Shown: positions 7,071-14,221 of the stretch, in pieces | Layout of the letters: each line of letters begins with the position of its first letter | How positions within the stretch are numbered: the first letter of the stretch is position 1 | Position numbers and translations under genes: made by a program | The notes under the pieces: model-generated | The model's database searches: none | The model's input: only the letters and a program-made list of their open reading frames with translations | Told to the model about the DNA's origin: nothing | Origin: a virus | IMG/VR virus record: IMGVR_UViG_3300025646_000204 | Coordinates: 1-31,248 of that record | Direction: 5' to 3' (one strand) | DNA length: 31,248 nt

Positions 7071-8042
7071 TCAAAATAGATCGTCTGCAGTAATACCTTT
7101 GCCCTTTGCATACTCAACAGGACGCTTCTGGAAGAAGTCAGTCATATTGGCGCCAAGGAGTTCTTCATCAAACCAATAGGTCTGGTCAATATGATGTTGG
7201 TTATATTCAATGCCAGAGTTATCGAATCCAATCATCTCAAGAGAATCTTTCATTCTCTTGGCAATAAAACTTTTTAGAATATTAGCGCTCAATCCTGGAA
7301 TAGAATAATCGCCCATAATCCAATCAATTACTTTACCTTCTGCTTCCAAAGATTCAACACATTCTTGTTGAATACGAGTATTTAACTCTTCGTCAAAATA
7401 TTCTGGATATTCTTCTCTGAGAGTCTGGATTAGTTTAACGCCCACTTGAGCATGAAGCATTTCTTCATTACGAGTATATTGGACTTGTTGTGCACAATCT
7501 TTCAATACTGCTTTATTACGATTAAAGTGCATAATGATATAGAACTGACTAAAAAGAGATACGTTTTCTACAAAAAGAGTAAAGAGAATAATTGAGTAGA
7601 TGTATTGCTGCTTTGCGTCTTTATAAACTTTCTTATTATACTTACGAAGATAGTTTACACGACCTTTAATAACTTCTTCATTTAGATTTTCTTCAAATAC
7701 ATGGCTTAAATGGAGAACGTCAAGAAGCTTTTCATATGCTAGGTTATGGATAACCTCTGAATTAGCCATAGCAAACCCAAGGTCGCGGATTGAGGGATGA
7801 GGCATATGCCGACCGATGTCAGCCCAGAATGTTTTTACAGCTACTTCAATCTGACCAATTGCAGATAGAGTGCGAACAACCACCTCTTGTTCTTCTTGTG
7901 TTAGATCTGTTTTAAATTGTGAATAATCTGATCGAAAGTTAAATTCATCTGGTGTCCAAAATCCTTGCCAAATAGCATCTATGAATTTTTTTGTCCATGG
8001 ATAAAGATCTGGCTTTCTTGAAATTTGTTCTTCGAACAGCAT
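7071..8042 (-). CDS. nrdB: aerobic ribonucleotide reductase small subunit (class I)
   Basis: Supplies the radical needed by NrdA using a dinuclear metal site. The ligand pattern is present: SEVIHNLAY (Glu, His and the tyrosyl-radical position), FVENVSLF (Glu) and NEEMLHAQ (Glu and His). The first ligand, usually Asp in E. coli NrdB, appears to be Glu in QIEVAVKTFW, 30 residues before the second ligand. Length (323) is slightly below the E. coli protein. The ribosome binding site is AAGGGGAAG. An early promoter (8134-8163) followed by a leader hairpin with a U-tract precedes it. Confidence 0.95.
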   Translation of the reverse strand: MLFEEQISRKPDLYPWTKKFIDAIWQGFWTPDEFNFRSDYSQFKTDLTQEEQEVVVRTLSAIGQIEVAVKTFWADIGRHMPHPSIRDLGFAMANSEVIHNLAYEKLLDVLHLSHVFEENLNEEVIKGRVNYLRKYNKKVYKDAKQQYIYSIILFTLFVENVSLFSQFYIIMHFNRNKAVLKDCAQQVQYTRNEEMLHAQVGVKLIQTLREEYPEYFDEELNTRIQQECVESLEAEGKVIDWIMGDYSIPGLSANILKSFIAKRMKDSLEMIGFDNSGIEYNQHHIDQTYWFDEELLGANMTDFFQKRPVEYAKGKGITADDLF

Positions 8043-8046
8043 TTAT

Positions 8047-8096
8047 TCTTCCCCTTAAAAAATAAAAATAAGGCAAAATATACAATATGTTGCCTT
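8047..8096 (-). terminator. leader terminator or attenuator before nrdB
   Basis: On the minus strand AAGGCAA (8090-8096) pairs with TTGCCTT (8070-8076). An inner ATAT/ATAT stem with a TGT loop continues it past one mismatch, and ATTTTTATTTTTT follows. It lies between the early promoter and the nrdB start, about 40 nt after the expected transcription start, so it could terminate transcription in the nrdB leader. Confidence 0.7.
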
Positions 8097-8133
8097 TGTT
8101 TATTTAAAATTGTGTTGATATTGTTATTGGTAG

Positions 8134-8163
8134 ATTATATATCACGCTCGAGGCGTTGTAAAC
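8134..8163 (-). promoter_or_regulatory. early promoter for nrdB-nrdA
   Basis: GTTTAC (8158-8163) and a perfect TATAAT (8134-8139), separated by 18 nt. Same layout as the other early promoters in this window. Confidence 0.82.
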
Positions 8164-8191
8164 CAATTATTTTATGTATATTACAATAAAG

Positions 8192-8572
8192 TTAACCTGT
8201 AGGCTCTGCTGGAGTCTCTGTTGTAACTTGCTGTTCATAATATACAATAATCTCTTGTTGTTGTAAAATGTATCTTCTGAGTTCAGCAATACCTAAAGCT
8301 AAATTCTCATAACCTTTTGGTGTGATGGCAATAAAAACTACCTCACCTACATCACTCTGAATACGTGAAATAAACTCGTCAAGATTGTCAGCATTTACAA
8401 CATACCAATCTACATTTGGCATATCCACGGGAGAAGGTCTTTGTTGTACAGGTATGTTTCGTTCAATATATTCTGTTTGAACTACAACTTGAGGTTCTGG
8501 TAATAAACTAGAAACACTTGTACAACTACTGAGCGCTAGTAGCGCCGCTGGTATCACTATCCATTTGACCAC
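8192..8572 (-). CDS. putative outer-membrane spanin subunit (Rz1-like lipoprotein)
   Basis: The protein has a short hydrophobic signal ending in a lipobox (ALLALSSC), then a proline/glutamine-rich stretch (PEPQVV and PVQQRPSPVD), as expected of an outer-membrane spanin lipoprotein. A GTG at 8570-8572, preceded by TGGAGG at 6 nt, gives a 127-residue product beginning MVKWIVIPA. The longer frame from 8614 adds a charged segment before the signal and lacks a ribosome site. The start lies inside the 3' end of the inner-membrane spanin gene, an arrangement typical of Rz/Rz1 pairs. The C-terminal half is longer than in classic Rz1. Inferred from architecture, not sequence identity. Confidence 0.72.
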   Translation of the reverse strand: MVKWIVIPAALLALSSCTSVSSLLPEPQVVVQTEYIERNIPVQQRPSPVDMPNVDWYVVNADNLDEFISRIQSDVGEVVFIAITPKGYENLALGIAELRRYILQQQEIIVYYEQQVTTETPAEPTG

Positions 8573-8942
8573 CGGTTTCCTCCAATATTCTTTCTCTGAG
8601 TCTTTGGACTCCACGATTAATTCTTTCTTCCATATCTACAGGATCTGCCAGTGCTTCACGTGTGATATCAATCTGTGATAGACGAGTTCTTAAACTTCCA
8701 ACTCTTGCTTCAGCTTCTTGTAAACGAGATTGCAATTGTGATTGTAATTGTGCATTTCGTGTTGCATCTGCTACCATACGATCTATAGTCGCCTGGTTCG
8801 TTGCTACGGTCTGTTCCAACAATACATTGTTTTCCCTTAGGGTATTAACTTGTTGCTGAAGTTGCGTTACATATGTGTATCCACCATAACCTATTGCGGA
8901 CACAGTACCGATAATGAATAAAAGTAAATAGAGTCGGATCAT
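8526..8942 (-). CDS. putative inner-membrane spanin subunit (Rz-like)
   Basis: The 138-residue product has one N-terminal membrane helix (residues 3-23, LYLLLFIIGTVSAIGYGGY). A long Q/R-rich coiled coil follows (about 26-90), then a C-terminal RINRGVQRLRERI segment, the classic i-spanin layout. Spanins fuse inner and outer membranes in the last step of lysis. The last 47 nt overlap the lipoprotein start. Its own start overlaps the PP-loop gene stop by 4 nt (ATGA), so it is translationally coupled to the operon that begins at 10837. Confidence 0.78.
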   Translation of the reverse strand: MIRLYLLLFIIGTVSAIGYGGYTYVTQLQQQVNTLRENNVLLEQTVATNQATIDRMVADATRNAQLQSQLQSRLQEAEARVGSLRTRLSQIDITREALADPVDMEERINRGVQRLRERILEETGGQMDSDTSGATSAQ

Positions 8943-9616
8943 TTTATTCCTCCGTCATAGCAATTAAATGCCCAATATTTTTCCTTACACCACATACATT
9001 TTTTACAAGGATTTCCTTTTGCATCAGGAGTTACACAAGATTTGGTAAGAGGAAATAAATTATTCATTAAATCAAATTTTTTATATTGAAATGCTAAAAA
9101 TTTTTTATCAACATGTATAAAAAGGCTTCTTTTTTCTTGCATATCGTTTTCATTATAATTTCGTTCTTTTGTAATAGAACCAAGATTAATTTTATCAAAT
9201 AATGGGGCACTTGTCATTCCACTGATGGAAGTATCTATTAACCCTTTTTCTAATTTATCTACAATAGGTTTTATATATTTATTTTTTTTGATTATAATTG
9301 GTGAATCAAAATCTTTTTTATATTTTATGATATAAGGATCTAATATATTTATTTTAGGATAGCTATCGCGAATAAATTCTAGTATTTTTAAAAAATGAAA
9401 TTTTGTATTAAAAGGAAATCCTAAGTCAACCGCATGAACAGGTAACAATATATGACTATTATGTAAATTTAAATCGTCAATACATTTAGCTAGCCACCAT
9501 AATAAAAATGACGAATCAGTTCCTCCAGAACATATACAACCAATATTTTCATATTTTTTTAAAAAGGATTCAGTTTTATCTACCACTAAACCTCTATCAT
9601 CATATAATATTGTCAC
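8939..9616 (-). CDS. PP-loop ATPase, QueC-like (7-cyano-7-deazaguanine synthase-like)
   Basis: The 225-residue protein has an N-type ATP pyrophosphatase P-loop, SGGTDS (residues 30-35). Its C-terminal cysteine set, C194-x9-C204-x2-C207-x2-C210, matches the zinc site of QueC. QueC makes preQ0 from carboxydeazaguanine; in phages it can feed queuosine or deazaguanine DNA modification. No other pathway gene (FolE, QueD, QueE, a transglycosylase) is visible here, so the substrate is uncertain. It starts at GTG overlapping the upstream stop (GTGA). The gene is AT-rich, like the radical SAM genes, suggesting lateral origin. Fold call is solid, exact reaction is not. Confidence 0.8.
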   Translation of the reverse strand: MTILYDDRGLVVDKTESFLKKYENIGCICSGGTDSSFLLWWLAKCIDDLNLHNSHILLPVHAVDLGFPFNTKFHFLKILEFIRDSYPKINILDPYIIKYKKDFDSPIIIKKNKYIKPIVDKLEKGLIDTSISGMTSAPLFDKINLGSITKERNYNENDMQEKRSLFIHVDKKFLAFQYKKFDLMNNLFPLTKSCVTPDAKGNPCKKCMWCKEKYWAFNCYDGGIK

Positions 9617-9876
9617 GATGGATCTTCTATATACTTTCTAAAACGTTTTCTAAGTACTGGTGCACCACGTTTGGTTTCATCATATCTACGATCAACCATA
9701 ATAATTTCTTGAATCTTGGGATCTTTTCTACGGCGTAATAATCTTTTCGGCATCATGGTCGGAGGAAATGCTACACTTGCTGTGGTTGTATCCTCTGTTG
9801 TTTGTTCATCCAATTCATTACAAGGTTCACAAAATTCGGTAGCAAACTCAGCACAATCTTTGCATTTGTCTTTCAT
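9613..9876 (-). CDS. small protein with N-terminal CxxC pairs
   Basis: 87 residues starting MKDKCKDCAEFATEFCEPCNEL, so two CxxC pairs in the first 19 residues suggest a metal-binding knuckle. The rest is charged and basic (PKRLLRRRKDPK and KRGAPVLRKRF). The start overlaps the previous stop (ATGA) and the stop overlaps the PP-loop GTG, so it is coupled within the 10837-8192 operon. Not recognised as a named family. Confidence 0.75.
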   Translation of the reverse strand: MKDKCKDCAEFATEFCEPCNELDEQTTEDTTTASVAFPPTMMPKRLLRRRKDPKIQEIIMVDRRYDETKRGAPVLRKRFRKYIEDPS

Positions 9877-10472
9877 TTTAAAATTTCCTCGGCAGTAATA
9901 TAAATCTTTTGTCTTGTTGGCATATGAATAGCCTCATAGATATTTAGGCCAAATATTTCACCAATTGGATATGATTTATCTTCTACACGAATTTTATCAA
10001 AAGGTCTTACCATATCGTCAAAAGATCTATTTAAACACTTTGGATTTTTTACACGATAAATTCCAGGTGAAAGCCTTTGATCATTGAGTACAAACCACTG
10101 ATTATTTTCCATTAACATATCAGTAGGATCTATACCGGCTTCTGTCAAACCTTTTTTAATATCCTCTTCAGAGATTCCATATTCCTCTCTAATAAGATAC
10201 AGAGCTGATGCATAGCTTGCGATACGTGATGAACCACCTGGTGCATTTGATAGGAACCTTTTTACATTAAAAACAAGTCTGTGAAATGGTGTAAAATATT
10301 CCTGATATGCTTTACGATTATCCATCGTATTCAATTCAAAATCCTTACGGCGTTTACCTTCGGCATCAATAATACCTGCTTTAAAAGCATCGGTTTCATT
10401 AAAGGGGGTTACAAGAATTTTAAGGAAGCGAAACGTATAAAGTAGATCCGCTGCTGATTTAACAATACCCAT
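9873..10472 (-). CDS. conserved T4-like phage protein, possible virion component
   Basis: A 199-residue protein beginning MGIVKSAADLLYTFRFLKILVTPF, a pattern I recognise from many marine T4-like genomes. Typical features are the early WYxF-type helix, AFKAGIIDAEGKRRKD, and FHRLVFNVKRFL followed by GGSSRIASYASALYLI. No enzymatic motif is visible. Homologues are often annotated as structural or hypothetical; I cannot confirm either. It starts at TAATG overlap with the preceding gene. Confidence 0.75.
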   Translation of the reverse strand: MGIVKSAADLLYTFRFLKILVTPFNETDAFKAGIIDAEGKRRKDFELNTMDNRKAYQEYFTPFHRLVFNVKRFLSNAPGGSSRIASYASALYLIREEYGISEEDIKKGLTEAGIDPTDMLMENNQWFVLNDQRLSPGIYRVKNPKCLNRSFDDMVRPFDKIRVEDKSYPIGEIFGLNIYEAIHMPTRQKIYITAEEILK

Positions 10473-10837
10473 TAGATCTTCCTTAATGCCTCTACAACTA
10501 CCGGATCCATCGGAATCTTAGTATATTGATCATTACGAATATATTTTAAAAAGATTAAAAATGGCTTTAATATAGGCCAATGTGTTTTATTCATTTTCAA
10601 TTCAAGTATATTTAGTGATGCCTCAATACCAAATGCATTAAAGACAACAATTAAATGATTTAATATTAATCGCTCCGATAAATCACCTGTTTCTTCATAA
10701 CGATTAATAAGACGTTTTAAATACTTAAATCTTTTTAGATCGTCTTCGAATTCTTCCATATCAATGAACTTGGGGTTGTAGTAGTTTTTAGCTGCATACA
10801 ACACCAAGTTCTCTTCAGTTAATTCAAATTTGATCAT
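10472..10837 (-). CDS. conserved T4-like phage protein (DUF7207-like)
   Basis: A 121-residue protein starting MIKFELTEENLVLYAAKNYYNP, with the conserved FEDDLKRFKYLKRLINRYEETGDLSERLILNHLIV core seen in many T4-like phages; the DUF label is from memory. Almost entirely helical, no catalytic motif. It is the first gene of a translationally coupled operon ending with the spanins. No Shine-Dalgarno is visible before its ATG. A late-promoter-like TGTAAATA at 10844-10851 would make the mRNA nearly leaderless. Confidence 0.78.
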   Translation of the reverse strand: MIKFELTEENLVLYAAKNYYNPKFIDMEEFEDDLKRFKYLKRLINRYEETGDLSERLILNHLIVVFNAFGIEASLNILELKMNKTHWPILKPFLIFLKYIRNDQYTKIPMDPVVVEALRKI

Positions 10838-10873
10838 ATTAGGTATTTACAAGTCCAAAAAACATGGTATAAT

Positions 10874-10889
10874 AATATAGTACTATATT
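10874..10889. repeat. 16-bp perfect palindrome between genes
   Basis: AATATAGTACTATATT is its own reverse complement. It lies 13 nt past the stop of the large gene at 10902 and is followed on the minus strand by ATTATTATACCATGTTTTTT. It could be a weak terminator or a DNA-binding site. Confidence 0.5.
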
Positions 10890-10901
10890 GGGGAGGTAAT
10901 A

Positions 10902-12827
10902 TTACTTATCAACTCCAGCTTTTTTAGAAGCTCTACTCAAATGGGAATAACCTTTTTTAATATCCGGATATTCTTTAGAAAATTCTGATGCGGCTTTATT
11001 AACATCCTTTGAAACAGCTTGTGCAGTTTTTGCTGAACCGGTTGCTCTTTCAATACCTTTTTTTCTATTTGCAATACTTCTATCTAGATCTTTATCTTTA
11101 CTAGTTATAGCACTTGTATGACTAGTTCTATATTTTTGAGGTATATTTCTTGCTGTTTTTAGATTTGCTAAAGAGGGTGACTCTGGTTCATCCTTATCAC
11201 TACCAATTGCTTTTTTTAGATAATTTTTCTTTGCTTGTTGAGAAATTTCAGAAATTTCAGAATTTTGTTTTTCCAACATTTCTGCATATGCTTCTTTAAT
11301 TTTTCTTACAAAATTATCCATAATCTTTGATCCTACGTTTGATTGTGTTGATTTAATGATATTCTTATCACCAGTTTTTTGATCACCAGTACGATTCATA
11401 CCACCGCCCGGTTTGATTCCATCCGTAGCATGCTTTGCAGTATATTCTGCAGCTTTTTCTCCATCAATGCCTGAATCATTACCCTTCAATTCACCATGTG
11501 GTGCAAGGAAAGCTTTATCAGAAGCAGTTAATTTCGCATCCATGGTTTCTGGTGGTGTTGCGCCTTTGTAATGCATTGCGCGATCATTTGCTTCTTTAAT
11601 ACGTGCATATACCGGCCAAGTAGTAGTTTCAGTCTTAAAGCTTTCTTTTGTAGTTAAAAGATTATTGGTCATTTTAAGTGCATCATCTACTGATTCCATT
11701 GCCTGTTTAGTTGCAGTGGCATACATTACATCTTTCCAACGAGAACCGTATCTCTTTTCAAGATCTGCTTTATTCTTTTTCATACCCATTACAATGTCTT
11801 CACGCTTTTTCTTTTCAGCAGCAGTCATTTCTCTTTCGACAATAACTTCTTTTTGCACCTGAAGCTTTTCTCTCATTGACAAGTTTTCGACTTCCTCATT
11901 CATTTTTTTATAGGCACTGTATGCACCTTCGGTGTCTTTATGAAGGGCAGGAGTATCTGAATCGTTTCCTCCATGTTTTTTGGCCAGTGCTGCATGCTGA
12001 GCCGCTTGTTTTGAATGATATACTGCTTTTCTTAAGTGTTTTTCATTTCTAGTTTTTTCATATCTTGTAAGATGCTCATGAGCATCATGATGATGCTCTG
12101 AAGCTTTCTCGTGGTGTTCACCTGCAGGTGTGCCATGGTGTTCATCGGCTGCGGATGAATGATAATGTGCTGCGGCTTTATGGCCGAGATGGGCGTGAAA
12201 GCCATCACTGTTAGGCTTTTTAGGTCCATCAATAGCAGCGGAAACGAGATTGTGATGATGTGAAAAATGCATAGATTTTTGAAATACACTTGCACCCTTA
12301 CGCAATGTATCTGAGGCGGCAGGTTTTTCTTTTTTGCCTAAAATCTTTTTAACGCCAGATTTGACTTTATCCATCAAACCTTCATCAAGTTCAACTTCCT
12401 CTTTTACAGCACCTGGCTTCCACTTGTTAATGTGATCTCCCGTCTTTGGCATCTTACCACCAGTTTCCTTTGCAGTCACAGTGTACCTATTACCGTTATT
12501 AGTAACAATAGTCATTGTGCCTTTATCGGATGACATGGCATTAATATGATGAGGGTTTTTGCCCTTATATGACTTAGCCATTTTAGCACGATGAGCATCA
12601 GAATATGCTTCTTCAACTTCTTCTTTTTTCATAGCAGTCTTAACGGCTTTACGACGATTGTGTAGGTACTCGTCAGACTTATCAACATCGCCATCATTGT
12701 CGATGTCTTTATCTTTACGCTGAGCGTGAGTTCCCTTTAGCTCATCTGGATTAACTGGATCCATTTTTGCCTTTTCCTGCACCTGCATGTAAGCAGACGC
12801 AATATTTTTAATATCTTGAGTCTTCAT
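10902..12827 (-). CDS. large putative internal head protein, His-rich, with VELDE cleavage-type site
   Basis: The 641-residue protein is very hydrophilic and modular. Residues 41-55 (DIDNDGDVDKSDEYL) form an EF-hand/dockerin-like calcium loop. EEVELDEG at about 144-150 fits the (I/L)-x-E consensus of T4 prohead protease gp21. A His-rich stretch follows (about 180-270, many HH and HHH). AEKKKREDIVMGMKK with RYGSRWKDVMYATATK in the middle is a block shared with many marine phage virion proteins. The C-terminus is basic. The ribosome site is AAGGAGAG. Internal placement in the head is inferred from the cleavage-like site, composition and operon neighbours; no enzyme motif is seen. Confidence 0.72.
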   Translation of the reverse strand: MKTQDIKNIASAYMQVQEKAKMDPVNPDELKGTHAQRKDKDIDNDGDVDKSDEYLHNRRKAVKTAMKKEEVEEAYSDAHRAKMAKSYKGKNPHHINAMSSDKGTMTIVTNNGNRYTVTAKETGGKMPKTGDHINKWKPGAVKEEVELDEGLMDKVKSGVKKILGKKEKPAASDTLRKGASVFQKSMHFSHHHNLVSAAIDGPKKPNSDGFHAHLGHKAAAHYHSSAADEHHGTPAGEHHEKASEHHHDAHEHLTRYEKTRNEKHLRKAVYHSKQAAQHAALAKKHGGNDSDTPALHKDTEGAYSAYKKMNEEVENLSMREKLQVQKEVIVEREMTAAEKKKREDIVMGMKKNKADLEKRYGSRWKDVMYATATKQAMESVDDALKMTNNLLTTKESFKTETTTWPVYARIKEANDRAMHYKGATPPETMDAKLTASDKAFLAPHGELKGNDSGIDGEKAAEYTAKHATDGIKPGGGMNRTGDQKTGDKNIIKSTQSNVGSKIMDNFVRKIKEAYAEMLEKQNSEISEISQQAKKNYLKKAIGSDKDEPESPSLANLKTARNIPQKYRTSHTSAITSKDKDLDRSIANRKKGIERATGSAKTAQAVSKDVNKAASEFSKEYPDIKKGYSHLSRASKKAGVDK

Positions 12828-12837
12828 TTGTCTCTCC

Positions 12838-13119
12838 TTACATCCAGATATTTGCTGCTATTGCTGCTGATGCAGCTGCTATTGCAATCCAGAATAGTTT
12901 GTTAATTGTATTCACAGTATGTGCATTATCATTTACGACTTTTTCAATGGCATCCAATTTCTCAGAAAATCGATTCATTCTTTCATATTGTGCAGCATGC
13001 TTAGACTCTAATGCAATGAGCTTTTCTTCTGCTCTTGCCATTAGAATCATAGCATCTGATAATTTATCAATCTTTTCTTCAATACGATCAAGTCGTGAAC
13101 TAGTTGTGTCAGTAGCCAT
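12838..13119 (-). CDS. coiled-coil protein with C-terminal membrane anchor
   Basis: A 93-residue product starting MATDTTSSRLDRIEEKIDKL, with a helical coiled coil (about 8-70) and one C-terminal membrane segment (LFWIAIAAASAAIAANIWM). The ATG at 13117-13119 is preferred: a TATAAATA late promoter at 13133-13140 would start transcription near 13127, after the more upstream ATG at 13131. GGGAAG precedes it. Tail-anchored small proteins of this type are widespread in marine T4-like phages. Function unknown; a lysis or membrane role is possible. Confidence 0.75.
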   Translation of the reverse strand: MATDTTSSRLDRIEEKIDKLSDAMILMARAEEKLIALESKHAAQYERMNRFSEKLDAIEKVVNDNAHTVNTINKLFWIAIAAASAAIAANIWM

Positions 13120-13132
13120 TGAACTTCCCATT

Positions 13133-13140
13133 TATTTATA
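13133..13140 (-). promoter_or_regulatory. T4-type late promoter
   Basis: TATAAATA on the minus strand, the T4 late -10 consensus, located just after the stop of the 13146-13457 gene and before the tail-anchored protein gene. Confidence 0.75.
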
Positions 13141-13145
13141 GTTAT

Positions 13146-13457
13146 TTACCACTTAACTTTATCTGCCCAATAGGCGGCAGACATCTTACCTTTTGCAATA
13201 TTTCTTGCATGACGTGCTTTAAATGATTTACGTCTTGCTCTTTCACGGTCTGACTCACCTTCTTTTGCAGGAGAGCCTGATACACCTTGCTGACCAAATC
13301 TAATAGTTTTAATTTTATCGCCTTCTTTGGCAACTACAATATGACTGCTCTTAGGATGGCTTGGTGTTCTTTTAGGTTTATTAAAACCTTCCACACCAGC
13401 TGCTTTAACACGAGGATCTTTTTCCTCTGCTAGCATATATTCTTTAAACTTAATCAT
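13146..13457 (-). CDS. small basic protein with capsid-targeting-like N-terminus (DUF5872-like)
   Basis: 103 residues. The N-terminus MIKFKEYMLAE ends in L-A-E, like T4 internal-protein capsid-targeting sequences cut by gp21. The body has the conserved block SHIVVAKEGDKIKTIRFGQQG and an ending ARHARNIAKGKMSAAYWADKVKW, a small family found in phages and other large DNA viruses (DUF5872 from memory). It is basic and lacks cysteines. It overlaps the upstream gene by 4 nt and is last of a coupled run from 18661. Function unknown; packaging in the head is inferred. Confidence 0.75.
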   Translation of the reverse strand: MIKFKEYMLAEEKDPRVKAAGVEGFNKPKRTPSHPKSSHIVVAKEGDKIKTIRFGQQGVSGSPAKEGESDRERARRKSFKARHARNIAKGKMSAAYWADKVKW

Positions 13458-14221
13458 TTGTTACCACGCATTTGTGCAAGAGAACGTTGAGTTGAAGTCA
13501 TGGTCTTTGTTGGAAGCTTTCGGCCGGTCTTTACAGATACACCCATACCTTTTGCATGTTCAGCATCCTTCTGACGTTGCATTTTAATGAAGTCACCCTT
13601 CAATTTAGGTGCAGCTTCATCAATATTTTCTTCAGTTTTTAAACCAACTTTCATACCACCATATTGTTTATTTGTAATACCTTTTGCAGTCATGCTTGGA
13701 CGGGATTTACCAAGTTGGTCTTTCTTTTTATCAGCATCAATTTCTGCTTGTGTAGGCTTTGTATATTTCTTTGTTTGGCGTTCTTTATCTAACATTCTTT
13801 GAATGGAACCAATATGGCCAGGACCATATAACTTAGCTTCTTTCATTTCTTTTTCATCATCTTCTTTGTCTTCGTCTTCATCATCTTCATAATCGCCAGC
13901 TAAAACAGCATGCATATCCTTGGCTTTTTCATGAAGGCCAGAAAGCTTATTCTGCATCCACTCAGGAAATTCTTTATTCTTATTTAAATATTCGGTAATC
14001 TCTTCACCAACGTACTTTAAGAACTTAGCCTGATCTAATGCCATAGATTTTTCATCCTGAGAAGCAGGCATATCATCTTCAGCTTGCTCAGTTTTAATAA
14101 TTTTACGAACAACTGGCACCATACGAATCTTTGGCTTACCATCTGGACCTATATAGGTTTCAGGTTTCTTATCGGCTGAATTAACTGAAGCAGCTTCTCT
14201 TAATTCAAAAAAGCTTTTCAT
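13454..14221 (-). CDS. putative internal head protein with acidic linker and IDE cleavage-type site
   Basis: 255 residues beginning MKSFFELREAAS, a capsid-targeting-like start with L-R-E at 7-9. There is an acidic tract at 110-124 (YEDDEDEDKEDDEKE), then a basic half. ENIDEAAP (199-205) is a second (I/L)-x-E site. The gene overlaps its neighbours by 1 and 4 nt. No catalytic motif was seen. Packaged internal protein is an inference from the N-terminus, cleavage-like sites and operon. Confidence 0.72.
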   Translation of the reverse strand: MKSFFELREAASVNSADKKPETYIGPDGKPKIRMVPVVRKIIKTEQAEDDMPASQDEKSMALDQAKFLKYVGEEITEYLNKNKEFPEWMQNKLSGLHEKAKDMHAVLAGDYEDDEDEDKEDDEKEMKEAKLYGPGHIGSIQRMLDKERQTKKYTKPTQAEIDADKKKDQLGKSRPSMTAKGITNKQYGGMKVGLKTEENIDEAAPKLKGDFIKMQRQKDAEHAKGMGVSVKTGRKLPTKTMTSTQRSLAQMRGNK

